Of a stretch of 18,383 nt of DNA, positions 13,431-18,383 are shown piece by piece. The notes under the pieces were generated by a model. It had not been told where the DNA came from. It saw only the letters and a list, made by a program, of their open reading frames with translations, and made no database searches. Made by a program: the position numbers and the translations under genes. This DNA comes from Desulfuromonas sp. (GTDB lineage: Bacteria; Desulfobacterota; Desulfuromonadia; Desulfuromonadales; SZUA-401), in contig PKUI01000104.1 in assembly GCA_002869605.1 (NCBI GenBank), positions 1 through 18,383 on the forward strand, read 5' to 3'. Numbering within the stretch: position 1 is the stretch's first letter; every line of letters begins with the position of its first letter.

Positions 13431-14430
13431 CTTGTTGAGTAGCGCCAGTAAGTTCGAGCAGCAAACGATCAAGCAGCGCCGACGGGTGGGCGCCACTCGA
13501 CTTGAGCGACAGGTCCACCTCCAACAGCCTTTCAAAAGCAGCACGGCAATGACGCGGTGAGCTCTTGCGTGCCTGAGCGAGCAACCCATCAAGAAAGTAG
13601 GGGTTTATACCAATTTTCTTGGTCATTTCTCCCCTGGCGCTATTTTTCCTGAGCAGCTCACAGGCACTCCATAACTGCCGATAGTAGCGGGTGATCATGG
13701 CCACGATCATCAACGGAGCTTCGCCGTCTTCAAGTAGTTTCCTCACCAACTGCAAGGCATCCCGGGTCCTATGCTCACCGATAGCGTCGGTCAGCTTAAA
13801 CACGTTTTCAGAGCGGCTTTCGGAAACAATCGCCTCAATATCGGCGACGTCGGCAAGCCCGCCTCCCCCGAGGTAGGTGCTAAGCTTGGAGAGTTCTGTG
13901 CTGATTTCCTGCAGGCTCGTGCCGACCCGACGACAGAACATCGCCATCGCCGCCTCGGTCATGCGCATTTCAAGCTGTTTGGCCTGGTCGGACACAAAGG
14001 CCGGGATCTGGTTTTCGTATAGGGGTTTGAATTCGATCAGGGCGCCATGTTTCTTGAAGTCCTGAAAAAACTTCTTGCGCCGATCGATTTTCTCGCCGAC
14101 AAAGACCAACAAGGTGGTCGGAGAAGGGTCCTTCAGATAAGGGAGTAACTGATCAAGTTCGGCGGCTGCAAGTTTGTGAGCCTCACGGATAACGACCAGC
14201 CTCCAGTCAGAAAAGGTCGGCATGGCGTTAGCCATATCCATCAGCTGATGAGCCGTTACGCTACCGCCCTCAACAAGATCGTAATTAAAATCGGCGGTCG
14301 CAGAATCAACGTACTGCTCACGAATCCTGCTTAGACTCTGGTCACGTAAAAACGTCTCGCTACCGAACAGGTAAAGGACCGGAGGAAGCGTACGGTTCGT
14401 CACCGCGCTGTGTAGCTCATCCGACTTCAT
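13414..14430 (-). CDS. holA: DNA polymerase III subunit delta
   Basis: A 338-residue clamp-loader subunit, which opens the beta clamp so that the gamma complex can load it on primed DNA. The N-terminus has PPVLYLFGSETFLRDQSLSRIR, a family hallmark; the following ADFNYDLVEG and the SPTTLLVFVGEKIDRRKKFF segment (walker-less AAA+ domain) also match. The C-terminal alpha-helical collar includes KLTDAIGE and MITRYYRQLW. It starts 11 bases after lptE and is the last gene of the leuS-lptE-holA run. Its stop codon and last residues (EKGAL) lie in the shared terminator. Confidence 0.95.
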   Translation of the reverse strand: MKSDELHSAVTNRTLPPVLYLFGSETFLRDQSLSRIREQYVDSATADFNYDLVEGGSVTAHQLMDMANAMPTFSDWRLVVIREAHKLAAAELDQLLPYLKDPSPTTLLVFVGEKIDRRKKFFQDFKKHGALIEFKPLYENQIPAFVSDQAKQLEMRMTEAAMAMFCRRVGTSLQEISTELSKLSTYLGGGGLADVADIEAIVSESRSENVFKLTDAIGEHRTRDALQLVRKLLEDGEAPLMIVAMITRYYRQLWSACELLRKNSARGEMTKKIGINPYFLDGLLAQARKSSPRHCRAAFERLLEVDLSLKSSGAHPSALLDRLLLELTGATQQEKGAL

Positions 14431-14441
14431 CCCAAGCCCAC

Positions 14442-14951
14442 TTAGAAGCGCTGACCGAGGCGTCGCGAAATTTCCTCGGCGAGCCTGATCAGAGCCGTGT
14501 TTCGTGCCTGCTCTTCATAAAGACGTTGGAGCCCCTTGTCGGCATCGACAGGGTATTCCTTGGCCCCATCGGCCTTCCCTTTCCAGAGTACACGCCCGCT
14601 CGGTTCCTCGCGCAACGTTACCGCGGCCTTAACCGTAACCAGGTAACGTACGATTTTATCGTCCGAATTGTAGGCTACAGCGCTGGATGTATACCCCGTC
14701 ACCGTCCCCTCAAGGCTCAGCTGACCCTCCAGCACATCTTCAACCGGAGTAAACAGTGGGCTGCGCGCCAGTTCGCTGATCATCAGGTTGGTGAATTCCA
14801 TTTCCAGCTGCGGTTCGGTGGTCTTGTTGCCAAACATCTCCACGGAAATCGTCGTAGACTCTCCATCGACAGGTCCGAAGTGATAACCACAGGCACTACA
14901 CACGAAAAGCAGCGCAAGGGCTAAGCTACGTAGACGAACCGCCAGCAACAT
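14442..14951 (-). CDS. lptE: LPS-assembly lipoprotein LptE
   Basis: A 169-residue outer-membrane lipoprotein that plugs the LptD barrel and helps insert LPS. The N-terminus is a lipoprotein signal: Arg6 and Arg8, a hydrophobic core, and a lipobox CSAC with the lipidated Cys21 followed by the family-typical GYHF. The -3 residue is cysteine instead of the usual leucine, but the processing site is otherwise clear. The segment ISVEMFGNKTTEPQLE is typical of LptE/RlpB. The ATG overlaps the leuS stop in TGATG, so translation is coupled. The leuS-lptE-holA order is a widely conserved arrangement. Confidence 0.92.
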   Translation of the reverse strand: MLLAVRLRSLALALLFVCSACGYHFGPVDGESTTISVEMFGNKTTEPQLEMEFTNLMISELARSPLFTPVEDVLEGQLSLEGTVTGYTSSAVAYNSDDKIVRYLVTVKAAVTLREEPSGRVLWKGKADGAKEYPVDADKGLQRLYEEQARNTALIRLAEEISRRLGQRF

Positions 14952-17503
14952 CAGTTGGCAACCACGTTGACCAGGCGACCTGGAATCACGATCACCTTGC
15001 GCACGGTTTTCCCCTCGATAAAACGGACAACATTGACGTCGTTTAGTGCGGCTTCACGAATCTGTTCTTCATCGGCCGCCGCAGGGACTGTCACCTTGCC
15101 ACGAACCTTGCCATTCACCTGCACAACAATCAGTAGTTCGTCCTCAACCAGTGCGGACTCATCGTACACCGGCCAGCCGACCTCCTCCAGAGACTCTGCA
15201 TGACCCAGCTCTTCCCACAGTTCACAGCAGATATGCGGTACAAACGGTGCCAGCAGGCGTACCAGGTTCTCGAGCGCTTCGCGCAACACCCCCGGATGAC
15301 TCTCTTTGGGAGAGAAAGCAACAATCGCGTTGACCAACTCCATGGTAGCAGCGATTGCTGTATTGAAGTGAAACCGTCCGTCGACATCATCGGTGACCTT
15401 TTTGATCGTACGGTGAGTGGTACGTCTTAAGTCACGAGCATCCCCCTCAACGATCGTTGGGAGTTCAGCCCCTGAGATCAGAGTGAGATTTTCATGCACC
15501 AGGCGCCAGACGCGGCCAAGGAAACGGTAACACCCCTCGACGCCCTGCTCGTTCCACTCGAGGCCCTTTTCCGGAGGTGACGCAAACAGGGAGAAGAGCC
15601 GCGCGGTATCCGCGCCGTAAGTTTTGATCAACGCATCGGGGTCGATGACGTTCTTTTTCGACTTCGACATCTTCTCGTTGCGTCCAACCAACGCCTCACC
15701 GCCGCACTTACTGCACTTGCCGTCAACCACCTCTTCCGGATAAAGCCAGCCGTGGGTTTCGCAGGAGCGGGTCTCCATGCAGACCATGCCCTGAGTCAGT
15801 AGATTGCTGAACGGCTCATCGAGCTCGATAATACCGAGATCACGCAGTACCTTGGTGAAAAAGCGCGAATAGAGCAGATGCATGACAGCATGCTCGATGC
15901 CGCCGATGTACTGATCGACCGGTAGCCAGTACTTGACCTTGTCGGCGTCGAGAGGACCATCGAAGTCGGGGCAGGCGTAGCGCGCAAAATACCAGGAGCT
16001 CTCAACAAATGTGTCAAAGGTGTCAGTCTCGCGACGCGCAGGCTTGCCACAACGCGGGCAGTCCGCATTGACAAACGACTCATGCTTGGCAAGCGGGCTC
16101 CCCCCTTCACCGGTGAAAGCGACGTCGTGTGGCAGCACCACCGGCAGCTCCTGCTCCGGTACCGGGACTGCGCCGCAGCTGTCGCAGTAAATGATCGGGA
16201 TCGGAGTCCCCCAGTAGCGCTGGCGGGAGACCCCCCAGTCACGCAGGCGGTAATTGACGGTCGGCTTCCCCTGCCCCTGGCTCTCGAGAGCCTTGGCAAT
16301 CGCCAACTTGGCGTCTTCACTCGACAGCCCGTCAAATTCCCCGGAATTGACCAGCAAACCAGGGCCGGTCCATGCGGTTTCCATGCTCTCCTCTGCGAGC
16401 AGCTCCCCCTCGGGTTGGATGACGACACGCAGCGGCAAATCGTATTTGCTCGCGAACTCGAAATCGCGCTGATCGTGGGTCGGAACCGCCATGACCGCGC
16501 CGGTGCCATAATCCATCAACACGAAGTTGGCAATGAACACCGGGACCTTGTCCCCAGTCAACGGGTTGATACAGTAGGCGCCGGTAAAGACACCCTCTTT
16601 TTCAAGGTCATCGCTGGTACGCTGCTGCTTGTCCTGGCGTCGCACCTTGTCGACAAACGCCTCAACCTCTGCACGCTGGGCGTCGGGAACCAGTTCATTC
16701 AACATCGGGTGTTCGGGAGCAAGCGACATGAAGGTCGCCCCGCACAGGGTATCGGCGCGGGTGGTAAATACCTTGATCCGTGCGCTACTGTCGGCCACCG
16801 CGAAGTCGATCTCGCAGCCATGGCTCTTGCCGATCCAATTGCGCTGCATGGTCAGAACCCGCTCCGGCCAGCCGGGAAGCTTATCGATCCACTCGAGCAG
16901 CTCTTCGGCATACTCCGTGGTCTTGAAAAACCACTGTTCGAGTTCCTTGGGAGCCACCTCGTTATCGCAGCGCCAGCAGCAGCCATCTTCGACCTGCTCG
17001 TTCGCAAGCACGGTCTGGCAGGTTTCGCACCAGTTGACCGAGGACTTTTTCTTGTAGGCGAGTCCGCGCTCGAGCATGCGCAGGAAAACCAGCTGCTCCC
17101 AGCGATAGTAATCGGGATCGCAGGTCGCGAACTCGCGCTCCCAATCGTAGGAGAGCCCCATGCGCTTGAGCTGGATGCGCATGTTGTCGATATTCTCGTA
17201 GGTCCACTTCGCCGGATGGGTACCATGCTGGATGGCGGCATTTTCCGCCGGCATGCCAAAGGCATCCCAGCCCATGGGATGGAGTACGTTAAACCCGCGC
17301 AAGGCCTTGAAGCGCGCGACTACGTCACCGATGGAATAGTTGCGGACATGCCCCATATGAATCCGCCCGGAGGGGTATGGGAACATCTCCAGTACGTAAT
17401 ACTTGGGTTTATCCTGGTCCTCGGCAACACGGAAGCTCTTGTCGGTCTCCCAACGCTGTTGCCATTTTTCTTCAACCGCTGACGGGTTATATTTTTCTTC
17501 CAT
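14951..17503 (-). CDS. leuS: Leucyl-tRNA synthetase
   Basis: An 850-residue class-I synthetase that charges tRNA-Leu with leucine. It has the HIGH-type motif HMGH at residues 49-52, KMSKS at 611-615, and the CP1 editing domain with TTRADTLCG near 247-255 and the essential Asp in THDQRDFEF near 344. Zinc-ribbon-like cysteines occur at 159/162 and 176/179 and again near 440/443, 482/485 and 597/600. The length is usual for bacteria. CAGGAG lies ten bases before the ATG. The first of the run leuS-lptE-holA; it shares a TGATG junction with lptE. Confidence 0.98.
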   Translation of the reverse strand: MEEKYNPSAVEEKWQQRWETDKSFRVAEDQDKPKYYVLEMFPYPSGRIHMGHVRNYSIGDVVARFKALRGFNVLHPMGWDAFGMPAENAAIQHGTHPAKWTYENIDNMRIQLKRMGLSYDWEREFATCDPDYYRWEQLVFLRMLERGLAYKKKSSVNWCETCQTVLANEQVEDGCCWRCDNEVAPKELEQWFFKTTEYAEELLEWIDKLPGWPERVLTMQRNWIGKSHGCEIDFAVADSSARIKVFTTRADTLCGATFMSLAPEHPMLNELVPDAQRAEVEAFVDKVRRQDKQQRTSDDLEKEGVFTGAYCINPLTGDKVPVFIANFVLMDYGTGAVMAVPTHDQRDFEFASKYDLPLRVVIQPEGELLAEESMETAWTGPGLLVNSGEFDGLSSEDAKLAIAKALESQGQGKPTVNYRLRDWGVSRQRYWGTPIPIIYCDSCGAVPVPEQELPVVLPHDVAFTGEGGSPLAKHESFVNADCPRCGKPARRETDTFDTFVESSWYFARYACPDFDGPLDADKVKYWLPVDQYIGGIEHAVMHLLYSRFFTKVLRDLGIIELDEPFSNLLTQGMVCMETRSCETHGWLYPEEVVDGKCSKCGGEALVGRNEKMSKSKKNVIDPDALIKTYGADTARLFSLFASPPEKGLEWNEQGVEGCYRFLGRVWRLVHENLTLISGAELPTIVEGDARDLRRTTHRTIKKVTDDVDGRFHFNTAIAATMELVNAIVAFSPKESHPGVLREALENLVRLLAPFVPHICCELWEELGHAESLEEVGWPVYDESALVEDELLIVVQVNGKVRGKVTVPAAADEEQIREAALNDVNVVRFIEGKTVRKVIVIPGRLVNVVAN

Positions 17504-17536
17504 CGGACTGCGCTCCTGAACAGTGGCATAAACAGG

Positions 17537-17587
17537 AATACCGGCCGGGGCCGGTATTGTCCGCAGCAGGCGAAAACCGCCGCGGAA
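17537..17587 (-). promoter_or_regulatory. Two hairpins in the leuS leader
   Basis: AATACCGGC (17537-17545) pairs with GCCGGTATT (17550-17558) in a 9-pair stem with a CGGG tetraloop region. Just upstream on the minus strand, 17561-17587 can form a second, bulged stem of CCGC/GGCG repeats. Neither is followed by a real T-tract on the minus strand. They could terminate infA readthrough partially, or regulate leuS; no T-box signature was found. Confidence 0.45.
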
Positions 17588-17629
17588 TAACTTATTGAGG
17601 CCGCCTGCAAACGGCCCGTAAACCCTTGA

Positions 17630-17848
17630 CTACTTCTCGCGGTATGTGATCCGTCCGCGGCTCAGGTCGTAGGGCGAAAGCTCCACCGTTACCCGGTCAC
17701 CCGGCAGGATACGGATGTAGTATTTACGCATCTTCCCGGAGATATGTGCCAGAACGACATGCCCGTTATCGAGCTTAACGCGAAACATAGCATTGGGAAG
17801 TGGTTCGACAACGGAACCTTCCACTTCAATTGCTTCTTCTTTAGCCAA
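17630..17848 (-). CDS. infA: Translation initiation factor IF-1
   Basis: A 72-residue OB-fold protein that binds the ribosomal A site during initiation. The sequence [42 protein letters not shown] and [13 protein letters not shown] is diagnostic. The start is the TTG at 17848, as GGAGG at 17854-17858 lies five bases before it and this gives the exact family length; the longer open frame to 17920 would add an unrelated N-terminus. It lies downstream of the CheY-like gene by about 75 bases, with two small hairpins between, and upstream of leuS. Confidence 0.96.
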   Translation of the reverse strand: MAKEEAIEVEGSVVEPLPNAMFRVKLDNGHVVLAHISGKMRKYYIRILPGDRVTVELSPYDLSRGRITYREK

Positions 17849-17864
17849 AAGTACCTCCACAGTG

Positions 17865-17910
17865 GCCCTGCTCTCACGGCAGGGCGGTCTTTTCTCGGGC
17901 ATAAAGCCCG
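17865..17910 (-). promoter_or_regulatory. Two small hairpins between the regulator gene and infA
   Basis: CGGGC/GCCCG (17896-17900 with 17906-17910) and GCCCTGC/GCAGGGC (17865-17871 with 17879-17885) form successive stems with 5- and 7-base loops. Neither has a T-tract after it on the minus strand. They may reduce readthrough into infA or affect its translation, as the second ends a few bases before the GGAGG. Confidence 0.4.
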
Positions 17911-17924
17911 TTAGGTTCATTGAG

Positions 17925-18311
17925 TCAGGCGATCTTCAGCAACCGCCGTGCCACATCCAGGATCTGGGTGGTCTGGATCGGCTTGGTAATATAATCGTTG
18001 GCCCCCAGGGATAGAGCTCGCTCGCGGTCCTCACTCGCCCCTTCTGTGGTAATAATCACAATCGGAACGTCCTTAAAGTTCGGGTCCCGGCGCACCAGGC
18101 TGACGAGCTTGAGCCCGTCCATGATCGGCATGTTGATATCACTAAGAATCAGGTCAAACTTGTCACCTGAAAGCTTCTTCAGACCATCGACCCCGTCGTT
18201 AGCTTCAACAATCTTGATGCCGCGAATACGTTTGAGCGCAAAGGCGATCAACTGACGCATGGTCGGAGAGTCCTCAACGATCAATACTTTATATGAAGGC
18301 GTAGACATCAT
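17925..18311 (-). CDS. CheY-like single-domain response regulator
   Basis: A 128-residue receiver domain with no output domain. Acidic Glu13-Asp14, the phospho-acceptor Asp58 in LSDINMP, Thr88 and Lys110 in YITKPI make up the full catalytic set. GGAGGG lies about six bases before the first of two adjacent ATG codons (18311). It may act by protein contact, as CheY does on the flagellar motor, or in a phosphorelay. The preceding gene, of which only the tail is seen, ends 18 bases upstream and may be a functional partner. Confidence 0.93.
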   Translation of the reverse strand: MMSTPSYKVLIVEDSPTMRQLIAFALKRIRGIKIVEANDGVDGLKKLSGDKFDLILSDINMPIMDGLKLVSLVRRDPNFKDVPIVIITTEGASEDRERALSLGANDYITKPIQTTQILDVARRLLKIA

Positions 18312-18329
18312 AACAATCCCTCCGGAACT

Positions 18330-18383
18330 TTATTTAGTCATCAGGTCAATAAAACCCTGAATCGTATTCAGCTTACGTTCCGA
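18330..18383 (-). CDS. 3' end of a gene upstream of the CheY-like regulator
   Basis: The minus-strand frame from the window edge reads SERKLNTIQGFIDLMTK and then stops at 18330-18332 (TAA). It ends 18 bases before the CheY-like start, which suggests co-transcription. Seventeen residues are too few to name the family. The assignment as coding rests on spacing and on the open frame alone. Confidence 0.5.
   Translation of the reverse strand, partial: SERKLNTIQGFIDLMTK

Noticed and set aside
16082..17482. A 466-codon open frame on the plus strand, opposite leuS
   Set aside because: It lies wholly within the strongly conserved leuS gene. Its predicted product lacks any recognisable domain and has the composition expected of an antisense frame in G+C-rich DNA.
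17504..17629. T-box riboswitch or tRNA gene ahead of leuS
   Set aside because: The gap is too short and has neither a T-box consensus nor a cloverleaf; only two GC-rich stems are visible.
17849..17920. N-terminal extension of infA to the ATG at 17920
   Set aside because: The extra 24 residues are not found in IF-1, and the TTG at 17848 has a GGAGG in place and gives the exact 72-residue length.

Overview
The window is chromosomal DNA of moderate to high G+C from a Gram-negative bacterium. LptE shows that it has an outer membrane with LPS. The run leuS-lptE-holA beside rpsT and murJ, together with small cysteine-cluster and CheY-like proteins, fits a Desulfuromonadales/Geobacter-type lineage. 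That placement is inferred from gene content and order, not from a search. I see no tRNA, rRNA, CRISPR array, transposase, integrase or attachment site, and no gene-free stretch longer than about 230 bases.

The left half (1-10864) is a plus-strand array of mostly small genes. Positions 20-2505 hold two paralogous STAS/SpoIIAA-like proteins flanking a DUF1904-like protein, a small membrane protein and a secreted coiled-coil protein. A clear rho-independent terminator (2542-2570) closes that block. Positions 2684-5626 hold a closely packed series: a DUF2059 secreted protein, a BFD-type [2Fe-2S] miniprotein, the ribosome-rescue hydrolase ArfB, inorganic pyrophosphatase, a double TM2 membrane protein, a 4-oxalocrotonate tautomerase homologue and a CGGC-domain protein. 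A good sigma-70 promoter at 5670-5698 then starts a membrane-anchored cysteine-motif protein whose leader carries an inverted repeat over the start site and Shine-Dalgarno. A PAT-type acetyltransferase and a Nudix hydrolase follow.

Positions 7574-10864 hold the least ordinary locus. A HEAT-repeat protein is followed after 3 bases by a TTG-started 860-residue protein. This has an N-terminal alpha/beta domain, three tandem zinc ribbons in 126-residue repeats, a multi-pass membrane domain and a C-terminal soluble domain. A YcgN-type cysteine-cluster protein follows 6 bases later. Tight spacing suggests one translationally coupled operon of unknown function.

The right half (10849-18383) is mostly minus strand and mostly core genes: ogt-type O6-alkylguanine-DNA methyltransferase and murJ (overlapping by 8 bases), then holA, lptE, leuS, infA, a stand-alone CheY-like regulator and the tail of one more gene. 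rpsT is the only plus-strand gene here. It diverges from murJ, has a near-consensus promoter, and shares a terminator hairpin with the 3' end of the convergent holA. Together these genes serve translation, replication, envelope assembly and DNA repair. Several starts were moved from the longest reading frame to an internal codon with a better Shine-Dalgarno (DUF1904-like, DUF2059, tautomerase, CGGC, acetyltransferase, ogt, infA).
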